Positions 49,852 to 57,762 of a stretch of DNA of 64,000 nt are shown here, piece after piece; the stretch's first letter is position 1; each line of letters opens with the position of its first letter. Source of the stretch: Paludibacteraceae bacterium (GTDB lineage: Bacteria; Bacteroidota; Bacteroidia; Bacteroidales; Paludibacteraceae); NCBI GenBank assembly GCA_017461505.1, contig JAFTXV010000005.1:1-64000 (forward strand). Reading direction: 5' to 3'. Below the pieces are notes generated by a model. That model was not told where the DNA came from and made no database searches. It worked only from the letters and a program-made list of their open reading frames with translations. The position numbers and the translations under genes are program-made.

Positions 49852-50499
49852 TTAACCTTCTTTCAAGAGGTTGACCATTGCTATAGGATCAGGGGCTTTG
49901 AACACCGCACTACCCGCCACCAAGATATCTGCTCCTGCTTTCCACAATTCGGGTGCCCATTTGGCATTCACACCGCCGTCCACTTCGATTAAGGTATTCA
50001 ATCCACGTTCATCAATCGTCTGACGAAGATAGCGCAATCTCTCCAATGACTCTGGAATAAATCCTTGTCCTCCATAGCCGGCTTGCACCGACATCAAGAG
50101 CACCATGTCCACCTCACCCAAGTAAGGATCAAGTATGTGAATATCGGTCTTAGGATTGATAGTCAGGCAGGTACGAACACCTTTCTTGCGAATCAACTCG
50201 ATAGCTGGCATGGGGTCATCCACTGCTTCGATATGGAAACCCACACTCCATGCTCCTGCATCGCAGAAACGCTCTACATAGTTCTCAGGGTGGGTAATCA
50301 TCAGGTGAACATCCAATGGCTTGGTACAGTGTCTCTTACAAGCTTCCATCACAGGAAAACCAAACGAAATGTTGGGTACAAACACACCGTCCATTACATC
50401 AATGTGCAAGTACTCTGCACTACTTGCATTGATCATTTCGCAGTCGCGCTGCAAGTTACCAAAATCGGCTGCTAAAAGAGAAGGGGATATTGCTCGCAT
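49852..50499 (-). CDS. rpe: Ribulose-phosphate 3-epimerase
   Basis: A 215-residue TIM-barrel enzyme. The start at MRAISPSLLAAD is chosen; the upstream ATG at 50511 would be at the transcription start itself. Motifs: HIDVMDGVFVPNISFG (about residues 32-47), LDVHLMITHPE, VQAGYGGQGFI and IEVDGGVN. Converts ribulose-5-P to xylulose-5-P in the pentose phosphate pathway. First gene of the rpe-comEC-xseA run. Confidence 0.97.
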   Translation of the reverse strand: MRAISPSLLAADFGNLQRDCEMINASSAEYLHIDVMDGVFVPNISFGFPVMEACKRHCTKPLDVHLMITHPENYVERFCDAGAWSVGFHIEAVDDPMPAIELIRKKGVRTCLTINPKTDIHILDPYLGEVDMVLLMSVQAGYGGQGFIPESLERLRYLRQTIDERGLNTLIEVDGGVNAKWAPELWKAGADILVAGSAVFKAPDPIAMVNLLKEG

Positions 50500-50519
50500 A
50501 GTTTTATTCATTTATGCGA

Positions 50520-50551
50520 CAAAGGTACTACAAAAAACGCACATACACAAG
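50520..50551 (-). promoter_or_regulatory. rpe promoter
   Basis: Minus strand: CTTG (50548-50551), 20-nt spacer, TACCTTTG (50520-50527). Divergent to the thiL promoter; the -33 boxes are about 45 nt apart. Confidence 0.88.
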
Positions 50552-50595
50552 TAAACGAGCATTTTTTTTGAAAATAGCGATTTTTTCGATAATTT

Positions 50596-50627
50596 CTTGC
50601 ATACGTTGTATTTTTTTTGTACCTTTG
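50596..50627 (+). promoter_or_regulatory. thiL promoter
   Basis: CTTG (50596-50599), 20-nt spacer, TACCTTTG (50620-50627). Confidence 0.88.
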
Positions 50628-50663
50628 CACACTTAATTCAAAATTCATAATTACACTCGGATT

Positions 50664-51695
50664 ATGGCAAGAACAGAGATTTCTACATTAGGCGAGTTTG
50701 GACTGATCCGCCACCTTACTAAAGACATAAAACCTGTACAACCATCTACCCAAAAGGGAGTTGGTGATGATGCTGCGGTAATCAATCATAAGGACAAATG
50801 TACATTGGTGACCACCGACCTTCTGCTGGAAGGCATACATTTTAACCTTGAGTATGTTCCCCTCAAGCACCTAGGTTATAAGGCGGCTGTTGTCAATTTC
50901 TCCGACATCTACGCCATGAATGCTACCCCTACACAAATCACTGTGTCATTGGGCGTTAGCAAGCGTTTCTCGGTAGAAGATCTCGAAGAACTGTATGCCG
51001 GTATTCGCCTTGCTTGCGAGAAATACAATGTGGATCTTGTGGGTGGTGATACTTCTGCTTCAATGACAGGGCTCACTATCTCTATCACCTGTCTGGGCAC
51101 TGCCTATGATTCCGACATTGTTTATCGCAACGGAGCTAAAGTCAATGACCTTATTTGCGTGACAGGTAACCTCGGTACTGCCTATATGGGATTGCAACTC
51201 CTTGAACGTGAGCGTATTGTGATGAACGCCAACGAGAATGCTACTCCTGCTTTTGAAGGACGTGAGTACTTGCTCGAACGTCAACTCAAACCTGAAGCAC
51301 GCCGCGATATCATCGAGAAACTCCACGAGGCAGGCATCAAACCTACTGCTATGATGGACATCTCCGATGGACTTAGCAGCGAACTTATGCATATCTGCAC
51401 CCAATCTAATGTAGGCTGTTCGGTGTATGAAGATAAACTGCCTATCGACTACCAAGCCGCAGCCCTCGCCGAGGAGATGAACCTCAATATCGTAACTTGT
51501 GCCCTCAATGGAGGCGAAGATTATGAGTTGTTATTCACTTGCTCTCTAGATGATTATGAAAAACTCATCCCGCTGGAGGATGTGTATCTCATCGGTCATA
51601 TCACCAAACCAGAACACGGAATCAATCTCATCGGTCGTAATGGCGAAGAAATCTCCCTCAAAGCCCAAGGCTGGAATGCTTTTAAGGGAAAATAA
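50664..51695 (+). CDS. thiL: Thiamine-monophosphate kinase
   Basis: A 343-residue protein of normal length. Motifs: GVGDDAAVI (residues about 32-40), LVTTDLLLEGIHFNLEYVPLKHLGYKA-type metal and substrate region, NLVGGDTSAS-like VDLVGGDTS, and MMDISDGLSSEL. Phosphorylates thiamine monophosphate to the active diphosphate. Monocistronic; the convergent glycosyltransferase gene ends 25 nt away. Confidence 0.95.
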   Translation: MARTEISTLGEFGLIRHLTKDIKPVQPSTQKGVGDDAAVINHKDKCTLVTTDLLLEGIHFNLEYVPLKHLGYKAAVVNFSDIYAMNATPTQITVSLGVSKRFSVEDLEELYAGIRLACEKYNVDLVGGDTSASMTGLTISITCLGTAYDSDIVYRNGAKVNDLICVTGNLGTAYMGLQLLERERIVMNANENATPAFEGREYLLERQLKPEARRDIIEKLHEAGIKPTAMMDISDGLSSELMHICTQSNVGCSVYEDKLPIDYQAAALAEEMNLNIVTCALNGGEDYELLFTCSLDDYEKLIPLEDVYLIGHITKPEHGINLIGRNGEEISLKAQGWNAFKGK

Positions 51696-51720
51696 AAAAG
51701 ATAAGAAACGGAAAAAACGA

Positions 51721-52752
51721 CTATTTATAGAAGTTCTTTCTAAATGCTTGAAAGTCACTTTTTTTCAGGATAATGCTGTGCCATATCGCACGCAAAAATC
51801 CTGTACCATAGCCGACTAATTGCACAAATCCCGCTACGATAGACAAGAGCCCTACTTTCAGGCTCTTGTTTTGTATGGTAGCATTCACACACAGGAGTGC
51901 AGAATACAAAACAATCAATAATAACGGACAAAAAACGAGAACTTTGATACCAAGCGCCAAGCCAACAACAAGCATAGCAATCAATGCTGCCACACCTAAT
52001 GTAAATAATGCAGGTAGCATATGCACCAACTTCAAGGAAGAGGGATATTTTTGATACAACGCAATGCGTGCAATACCTGAATTATGCACTTGTTTGAAAA
52101 ATTGCTTAAAGGTAGATCGGCGTTTGTGCCAAACCCATGCTTCTTGCAGTAATCCGCAAGAATACCCCCCGTCATATACGCGTATACTAAAATCAATATC
52201 TTCGCCAAAGCGCATTGCAGAGAAACCATTGAGATTATTGAACACCTCTCTTCGAACACCCAAGTTGAAGCTGCGAGGATAGAACTTATCCATCTTCTTT
52301 TTTCCGCCACGAATACCACCTGTAGTAAAAAAACTGGTCATGGCATAACTGATAGCTTTCTGAATATCGCTAAATCCTTCATGCGCACAATCGGGTCCTC
52401 CAAAAGCGTCTAAAGGCGCTTTTTTTAGGCAATTGCTAATGTTTTTTATATAGTCCGCAGGCACAATCACATCGCTGTCCAATATCAATAGATATTCACC
52501 ATTCGCTCGTTCTGCACCATAATTACGCGATGGACCAGGACCAGAGTTGTCCTTAAGATAGTATCTTATGACTAAGTCTTCCTGTTGTTGGTATTTTTCA
52601 CAAACTTCTTTACAGCCAATGGTCGAACCATCTTCTACGATGATTACCTCAAAATTTTTGTCACTTTGCAAACAAAGACTACTCAACAACTCATCCACTT
52701 CTTGTGGACGATTATACACTGGTACGATGATGGAGAATGTTGGTTCTTGCAT
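51721..52752 (-). CDS. Family 2 glycosyltransferase with C-terminal membrane segments
   Basis: A 343-residue protein. GT-A N-terminal domain: FSIIVPVYNRPQEVDELL, FEVIIVEDGS, LILDSDVIV (DxD-like) and GEDIDFSIRVYDGGY. The C-terminus has two to three hydrophobic helices (LFTLGVAALIAMLVVGLAL and later). Likely adds a sugar to a lipid-linked or surface glycan at the inner membrane. Own promoter at 52775-52806. Confidence 0.87.
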   Translation of the reverse strand: MQEPTFSIIVPVYNRPQEVDELLSSLCLQSDKNFEVIIVEDGSTIGCKEVCEKYQQQEDLVIRYYLKDNSGPGPSRNYGAERANGEYLLILDSDVIVPADYIKNISNCLKKAPLDAFGGPDCAHEGFSDIQKAISYAMTSFFTTGGIRGGKKKMDKFYPRSFNLGVRREVFNNLNGFSAMRFGEDIDFSIRVYDGGYSCGLLQEAWVWHKRRSTFKQFFKQVHNSGIARIALYQKYPSSLKLVHMLPALFTLGVAALIAMLVVGLALGIKVLVFCPLLLIVLYSALLCVNATIQNKSLKVGLLSIVAGFVQLVGYGTGFLRAIWHSIILKKSDFQAFRKNFYK

Positions 52753-52774
52753 AGGATTGTTTTGTTTTACCTTG

Positions 52775-52806
52775 CAAAGTTACAACAAAAATCAGACATA
52801 CACAAT
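52775..52806 (-). promoter_or_regulatory. Promoter of the glycosyltransferase gene
   Basis: Minus strand: ATTG (52803-52806), 20-nt spacer, TAACTTTG (52775-52782). Divergent to the kdsC-like promoter. Confidence 0.8.
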
Positions 52807-52831
52807 AATTTGCTTGTTTTTCTACAAATTA

Positions 52832-52863
52832 TTTGCATATATCGCCAAAAAACACTACCTTTG
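52832..52863 (+). promoter_or_regulatory. Promoter of the kdsC-like gene
   Basis: TTTG (52832-52835), 20-nt spacer, TACCTTTG (52856-52863). It sets the start of the following gene at 52886. Confidence 0.85.
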
Positions 52864-52885
52864 TGGGCAAATAACACTTACCATA

Positions 52886-53389
52886 ATGAAAAATATCCAA
52901 CTTTTCCTTACCGATGTGGACGGTTGCATGACCGACGGCGGAATGTACTACACCGAGAGCGGCGACGAGTTCAAACGCTTTTGCGTATATGACGGCATGG
53001 GCATTGTGCTCTTGCGCAAAGCGGGTATCCCTTGCGGTATCCTCACCAGCGAGAATACTGCCATAGGCTTGAAACGCGGACAGAAACTTGGTTTGGAATA
53101 TATATATACAGGTGTCGGTCGCGTAGTGGACGGCGTGAAGATGACCAAACTCGATGCTGCCAACGAGATTTGCAAGGAATTGGGCATTACTTTGGATAAT
53201 GTCTGCTTTGTGGGTGACGATATCAATGACCTCGACCTATTGCAACATGCAGGCGTAGCCGCATGCCCAGCCAACGCTGTAGCCGTAGTCAAAGCCGTCC
53301 CAGGCATTATCCACCTCACCAAAAATGGTGGCGATGGCGCCATCCGCGAACTCTGCGAAATGATCCTCGCTGCAAAAACCGCGAACTAA
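52886..53389 (+). CDS. kdsC: KdsC-type HAD phosphatase (3-deoxy-manno-octulosonate 8-phosphatase family)
   Basis: A 167-residue protein starting MKNIQLFLTDVDG; the longer open frame upstream crosses the promoter. HAD motifs: DVDGCMTDGG (nucleophile Asp), ILTSENT, the Lys region GVKMTKLDA and VGDDINDLDLL. No cap domain, as in KdsC tetramers. It removes phosphate from Kdo-8-P in LPS core synthesis, though related members act on 9-carbon acids. Upstream of the CDP-headgroup cluster. Confidence 0.9.
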   Translation: MKNIQLFLTDVDGCMTDGGMYYTESGDEFKRFCVYDGMGIVLLRKAGIPCGILTSENTAIGLKRGQKLGLEYIYTGVGRVVDGVKMTKLDAANEICKELGITLDNVCFVGDDINDLDLLQHAGVAACPANAVAVVKAVPGIIHLTKNGGDGAIRELCEMILAAKTAN

Positions 53390-53391
53390 AC

Positions 53392-53562
53392 TATATGAAA
53401 TTCCATATAAAAAGCACTAAAGGTAGCACTATTATATGAAATTTAATATAATTTGGCATTCTCAAGTAGTTGCATAATTAATTAGAAAAGAGTATTTCTT
53501 ACTACACCCGAAAGGGTATAAAACAACAAAACATATACAATATTACACCCGAAAAGGTATAA
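53392..53562 (+). promoter_or_regulatory. Two pairs of direct repeats, each spaced 41 bp
   Basis: Pair one: TATATGAAATTCCATATAA (53392-53410) and TATATGAAATTTAATATAA (53433-53451). Pair two: TACACCCGAAAGGGTATAA (53503-53521) and TACACCCGAAAAGGTATAA (53544-53562). Both pairs have start-to-start spacing of exactly 41 bp. The last copy ends 2 nt before the next start codon. Likely operators or RNA elements; no consensus promoter was found here. Confidence 0.6.
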
Positions 53563-53564
53563 TC

Positions 53565-54317
53565 ATGTACAACATCGCAGTCATATTAGCAGGAGGTATT
53601 GGCGCACGTGTCGGAGTCATGTTGCCAAAGCAATTATTGCCTCTCGCAGATGGTCGTTCGGTATTGGAGCATGCAGTAAGTGCCTTTGAGCAAGCCGATT
53701 GCATTGATGAGGTGTGCATTGTAATGCACTCCGATTATATCATGCATGCCGAGCAGATGCTGCTTGCCAATGCATGGCAGAAAGTCCGCCATATTATCCC
53801 TGGCGGCAAAGAACGTTGGGAATCCAGTGTGAATGCGATACGACAGGTTAGAGGTGAAAGGTTAGAGGCGAGAGGCGAGGAAAACAATTGCCAATTGCCA
53901 ATTGCCAATTGCCCCAATATAGTCAACCTGCTCTTGCACGATGCAGCCCGTCCATTCGTGAGTCAAGAGATTATATCCAACGTCTGCCAAGCCCTCGAAG
54001 AGCACGAAGCAGTAGTAGTAGCTATACCTTCCACAGATACGGTTTATGAGATGAAAGACGGTAAGGTAGCTCGTATTCCGAATCGCGCTACCATCATGCG
54101 TGCGCAAACGCCACAAGCCTTTCGCTTGGAGTTGATATCGGAGGCATATGCCAAGGCATTGGGAGTAACCGACCTTAGCACCGCAGCCTGCGCCGCGACT
54201 CATCTCCCCGCCACAGACGATTGTGGTATTGTGCATGAGCACATGCCAGAGATACCTATCCACATCGTCCTCGGTGAAGAACAAAACAAGAAAATAACGT
54301 TCAAAGAAGATATTTAA
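53565..54317 (+). CDS. IspD/TarI-family cytidylyltransferase
   Basis: A 250-residue protein. Motifs: VILAGGIGARVGVMLPKQLLPL (nucleotide binding, residues 6-27), LLHDAARPFVS (about 123-133), TDTVYEM and RAQTPQAFRLELI. It activates a polyol phosphate with CTP: either methylerythritol-4-P (IspD, isoprenoids) or ribitol-5-P-like (TarI, surface polymers). The neighbours favour the second, but ispD is not seen elsewhere here, so both stay open. Residues about 96-115 (VRGERLEARGEENNCQLPIA) are an insert encoded by TTAGAGG and CAATTGC repeats at 53846-53915. Confidence 0.82.
   Translation: MYNIAVILAGGIGARVGVMLPKQLLPLADGRSVLEHAVSAFEQADCIDEVCIVMHSDYIMHAEQMLLANAWQKVRHIIPGGKERWESSVNAIRQVRGERLEARGEENNCQLPIANCPNIVNLLLHDAARPFVSQEIISNVCQALEEHEAVVVAIPSTDTVYEMKDGKVARIPNRATIMRAQTPQAFRLELISEAYAKALGVTDLSTAACAATHLPATDDCGIVHEHMPEIPIHIVLGEEQNKKITFKEDI
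53846..53915 (+). repeat. TTAGAGG and CAATTGC repeats inside the IspD/TarI gene
   Basis: GGTTAGAGGTGAAAGGTTAGAGGCGAGAGGCGAGG followed by four near-copies of CAATTGC(C). They are in frame and replace a normally short loop between the GGxERWES and LxHDAARP motifs. Confidence 0.75.
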
Positions 54318-54322
54318 CGACT

Positions 54323-56110
54323 ATGCAAGCAGTCATTTTAGCAGCAGGAATGGGCAAACGCCTTGGCGATCTAACCAAAGGTAATACCAAATGTATGATT
54401 CAAGTGGGCAACGAGACACTCATCAGCCGTTTGTTGCACCAGTTGGATAAACAAGCTATATCGCGTATTGTACTCGTTGTAGGTTACAAAGCGCAAGAAC
54501 TCAAAGACTATCTTGCTACTTTATCCTTCAACACACCGATTGAGTTTGTAGAAAATACCGTTTATGACCAAACCAACAATATCTATTCGCTCTATCTCGC
54601 TAAAGATTACCTGACAACAGAAGACACACTTCTCTTTGAATCAGACCTCATCATGGAAGATGCTGTCATTGAGAAACTGCTCAAGCACCCTTATCCAGAC
54701 TTAGCATTGGTGGATAAATACGAGAGTTGGATGGATGGCACCGTTGTAACTATTGATGAAGAAAATCGTATCCAACGCTTTATACCGAACAGTCAATTTA
54801 AATACGAAGAGATTCCTTCTTACTACAAGACGGTGAATGTCTATAAATTCTCGCAGCAGTTTTCCGCCAATATGTATGTGCCCTTTATGGAGGCATATTG
54901 CACGGCATTAGGTAAAAACGAATACTACGAACAGGTCCTTCGCGTTATCACTATGCTGGATAACTCAAGTATGCGCGCTTTGCCTCTTACTGGAGAACAA
55001 TGGTACGAAATAGATGATATTCAAGACCTTGACATTGCAGAATCTATCTTCACAGACCATCAATACGATTTGCTTTGTTCACGCTATGGCGGCTATTGGC
55101 GCTATCCACACATGTTGGACTACTGCTATTTAGTCAATCCATATTTCCCTAACCAACGCATGCGTGACGAACTATCCGCCAGTTTCAATCGCTTATTGAC
55201 CGAATACCCATCCGGGCAACGAGTAAATAGTCTGTTAGCTGCCAAGGACTTTAGCGTCAAGCAAGACTATATGGTCGTAGGCAACGGTGCAGCAGAACTC
55301 ATCAAAGTACTCTTCGAGCAGGTGCTTGGCAAGGTGGGCATAGTGCGTCCTACTTTTGAAGAATATCCCAACCGCTTGATGCCCGAGCAAATAGTAGCAT
55401 ATAAAACACAGTCACCTGATTTCAACTATACCGCAGACGACTTGATGCAATACTTTGCGGATAAAAACATCTGGTCATTGGTACTTATCAATCCCGATAA
55501 TCCAACAGGCAATTACATCCCTTATGCCGATTGTTTGCGATTAGCTCAGTGGTGCCAAGAGCGCAATATTATCTTCATATTAGATGAGAGTTTCATTGAT
55601 TTCTCTACCGAACACCCAACCTTCTTCTGCAACGACATTCTAGAGCAATACAGCAACTTGGTAGTTATCAAGAGCATATCCAAATCCTATGGTGTGCCTG
55701 GACTGCGATTGGGCATCTTAGCAACTTCTAATGCTATGTTGATGACCAATCTCCGCCGTTCGGTGTCGATATGGAATATTAACTCTTTTGCGGAGTTCTT
55801 CTTGCAAATCTTGGGCAAGTATGAGAAGAACTACCAACAAGCAATGGATGACTTCCGCGCTGAGCGCACACGCTTTGTAGAGCAACTGCAATCCATTGAT
55901 TATCTGCGCGTATTGCCTTCAGAAGCGAACTATGTACTTTGCGAGGTATTACCACCACACACTTCTCGCGAATTGGCGATCCTGCTGCTCAAGAAGCACA
56001 ATATCCTCATCAAGGATTGCACCTCCAAGTGTCAAGCACCATATATCCGCCTTGCAGTACGCGACACTCAAGATAATAACCAACTTATCAGTGCATTGAA
56101 GACACTATGA
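54323..56110 (+). CDS. Fusion of a LicC-like cytidylyltransferase and a class I PLP aminotransferase
   Basis: A 595-residue two-domain protein. Domain 1 (1-235): AVILAAGMGKRLGDLTKGNTKCM, VENTVYDQTNNIYSLYLA, LLFESDLIME and EIDDIQDL, as in LicC-type phosphocholine/phosphonate cytidylyltransferases. Domain 2 (about 250-595): HisC/CobD-like aminotransferase with NPDNPTGN, LDESFIDF and the PLP lysine in SISKSYGVPGLRLG. Likely makes an amino-phospho compound and activates it as a CDP derivative. A CobD-like decarboxylation of phosphoserine to phosphoethanolamine is one option. Lies 5 nt after the cytidylyltransferase gene and overlaps the next by 4 nt. Confidence 0.87.
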   Translation: MQAVILAAGMGKRLGDLTKGNTKCMIQVGNETLISRLLHQLDKQAISRIVLVVGYKAQELKDYLATLSFNTPIEFVENTVYDQTNNIYSLYLAKDYLTTEDTLLFESDLIMEDAVIEKLLKHPYPDLALVDKYESWMDGTVVTIDEENRIQRFIPNSQFKYEEIPSYYKTVNVYKFSQQFSANMYVPFMEAYCTALGKNEYYEQVLRVITMLDNSSMRALPLTGEQWYEIDDIQDLDIAESIFTDHQYDLLCSRYGGYWRYPHMLDYCYLVNPYFPNQRMRDELSASFNRLLTEYPSGQRVNSLLAAKDFSVKQDYMVVGNGAAELIKVLFEQVLGKVGIVRPTFEEYPNRLMPEQIVAYKTQSPDFNYTADDLMQYFADKNIWSLVLINPDNPTGNYIPYADCLRLAQWCQERNIIFILDESFIDFSTEHPTFFCNDILEQYSNLVVIKSISKSYGVPGLRLGILATSNAMLMTNLRRSVSIWNINSFAEFFLQILGKYEKNYQQAMDDFRAERTRFVEQLQSIDYLRVLPSEANYVLCEVLPPHTSRELAILLLKKHNILIKDCTSKCQAPYIRLAVRDTQDNNQLISALKTL

Positions 56111-57009
56111 TACACATTTATAATCAAGATATCGTAAATCTGGGCATATCCCCCTATCAATGTGTAGAATGGGTAAAAGAAGCGTTTTGTTTAAAATACG
56201 AAGCACAACTGCCTCCTAAAATCAGTTTGCATCCTCAGGGCAATGACTTCTTCAACACCATGCCTTGCCTATTACCCCAAAAGTATGATCGATTTGGCGT
56301 AAAAATTGTGTCTCGCATTGCTGGCAATAAACCTTCATTGCACTCAGATTTATTATTATATCAAACATCCACAGGTCAATTGCTGAGCTTTATGGAAGCG
56401 GATTGGATTACACAAATGCGGACAGGCGCTGTAGCCGCATTAGCGATTCAAACACTACAATCCTCTACAGCCAGCACTTATGCCTTTGTAGGATTAGGAA
56501 GTACAGCGATAGCCACTATGCAATGTCTATTAGCCATCCTTCCTACAGCCAAACCCATCACCTGCAAACTGCTGCGATATAAACAACAAGCCGAGCAGTT
56601 CACCCAATTATTTGCAGCTAATACCCATGTACACTTTGAGATAGTGGATAGTCACGAAGAACTTATCCAAGACTCCGATGTCATCGTTTCTGCTGTGACA
56701 GAGATGCCATCCCTCTTCTGCGAAAATAATGAACTGTATAAAGAAGGTGTACTCCTTGTTCCTATTCACACACGCGGATTCCAAAACTGTGATTTGTTCT
56801 TCGACCATATCTTTGCTGATGATACCGCTCATGTATCTGGATTCAAGTATTTTAATCAATTCAAACAATTCAACGAACTCAGTGAGGTGCTGCTCCATCA
56901 AATCCCTGCACGCCATTCAGATAAAGAGCGCATAATCGCTTACAACATAGGTTTAGGTTTACACGACATTTATTTTGCACACCATATTTATGAGAGACTT
57001 ACTCGTTAA
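56107..57009 (+). CDS. Ornithine cyclodeaminase/mu-crystallin family protein
   Basis: A 300-residue protein. Family marks: FGVKIVSRIAGNKPSLHSDLLLY (active-site Lys, about residue 61), WITQMRTGAVAALAIQ (about 100-115) and the NAD(P)-binding loop YAFVGLGSTAIATM in which the usual GxGxQA is altered to GLGSTA. Members include ornithine cyclodeaminase, alanine dehydrogenase and imine reductases such as SbnB. In this cluster it may reduce or deaminate an intermediate of the headgroup. Coupled to both neighbours by overlaps. Confidence 0.83.
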   Translation: MIHIYNQDIVNLGISPYQCVEWVKEAFCLKYEAQLPPKISLHPQGNDFFNTMPCLLPQKYDRFGVKIVSRIAGNKPSLHSDLLLYQTSTGQLLSFMEADWITQMRTGAVAALAIQTLQSSTASTYAFVGLGSTAIATMQCLLAILPTAKPITCKLLRYKQQAEQFTQLFAANTHVHFEIVDSHEELIQDSDVIVSAVTEMPSLFCENNELYKEGVLLVPIHTRGFQNCDLFFDHIFADDTAHVSGFKYFNQFKQFNELSEVLLHQIPARHSDKERIIAYNIGLGLHDIYFAHHIYERLTR

Positions 57010-57676
57010 AATAGCTCTTCAATTGGGAATTTACCAACAAATCGTTGAATATATCAATCGCATAAAGTTTGCCATTCAATCACGTCGCATGCGCAAGAAT
57101 GGTTTACATATGCTCGATGCTGCCACTCAGGTGTTTGACGCCATGCACATACCTGCTTTCCTTACCTACGGAGCACTTTTAGGTGCTTATCGCGACAAAG
57201 GATTTATCTCCTACGACCCGGATATAGACTTAGGTGTATTGGCTAATCAGATACCCTCCGACTTACATGAACAGATGGCTAAAGCGGGTTTCCAACTGCA
57301 CCGCCAAAGCGTGTTGAGTAATGATCAAGTATTTGAGGAGACATATATCTACCGAAAACTGCACTTAGACATCTTCTACTATTTCCAAGAAGGCAAAGAT
57401 TACTACAGCATTATTGCCCGTAAGCACGAAACCAAAGAGTGGAAAGAAGCCAATGCTACAGATGGTTTTCCTTGTGACCGAAGTTATGTTCCTATTTCGG
57501 AATTTGAGAAACGTGATTTCTTGGGACTCCAAGTCTATATGCCTATCAAAACGGATGAGTGGTTGCGTGCTATATATTCCGACTCATACATGACACCTAT
57601 CAAAAACTGGAACGCAAAAGATTATAAGACACGTATTATCCATACTGCAGAACGCAGTTATAGAAAGTTCTTTTAG
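56990..57676 (+). CDS. LicD-family phosphotransferase
   Basis: A 228-residue protein (ATG at 56990; a TTG at 56975 is in frame). The LicD core reads FLTYGALLGAYRDKGFISYD followed by PDIDLGVLA, with metal-binding Asp residues, then KLHLDIFYYFQEGKDYY. LicD enzymes transfer phosphocholine or a similar phospho-alcohol from the CDP carrier to a surface glycan. It is the natural acceptor step for the product of the LicC-aminotransferase fusion two genes upstream. Overlaps the preceding gene by 20 nt. Confidence 0.87.
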   Translation: MRDLLVKIALQLGIYQQIVEYINRIKFAIQSRRMRKNGLHMLDAATQVFDAMHIPAFLTYGALLGAYRDKGFISYDPDIDLGVLANQIPSDLHEQMAKAGFQLHRQSVLSNDQVFEETYIYRKLHLDIFYYFQEGKDYYSIIARKHETKEWKEANATDGFPCDRSYVPISEFEKRDFLGLQVYMPIKTDEWLRAIYSDSYMTPIKNWNAKDYKTRIIHTAERSYRKFF

Positions 57677-57710
57677 TAACCACCTATATGCTGTGTAAAA
57701 TTCCCTACCA

Positions 57711-57762
57711 GCACCACACTATTACCACACAATAACCATACAATAACCACACTATTAGACTA
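57711..57762 (+). repeat. Array of CCACACTATTA-type repeats
   Basis: About five near-copies of an 11-nt phrase (CCACACTATTA, CCACACAATAA, CCATACAATAA). Its reverse complement closely matches the array at 1219-1262. It lies between converging genes. Confidence 0.7.

Noticed and set aside
54323-56110. Phosphonate (aminoethylphosphonate) pathway assignment
   Set aside because: The aminotransferase domain has the class I NPDNPTG signature, unlike the class V enzyme of the known phosphonate fusion, and no pepM or decarboxylase gene is in the cluster.
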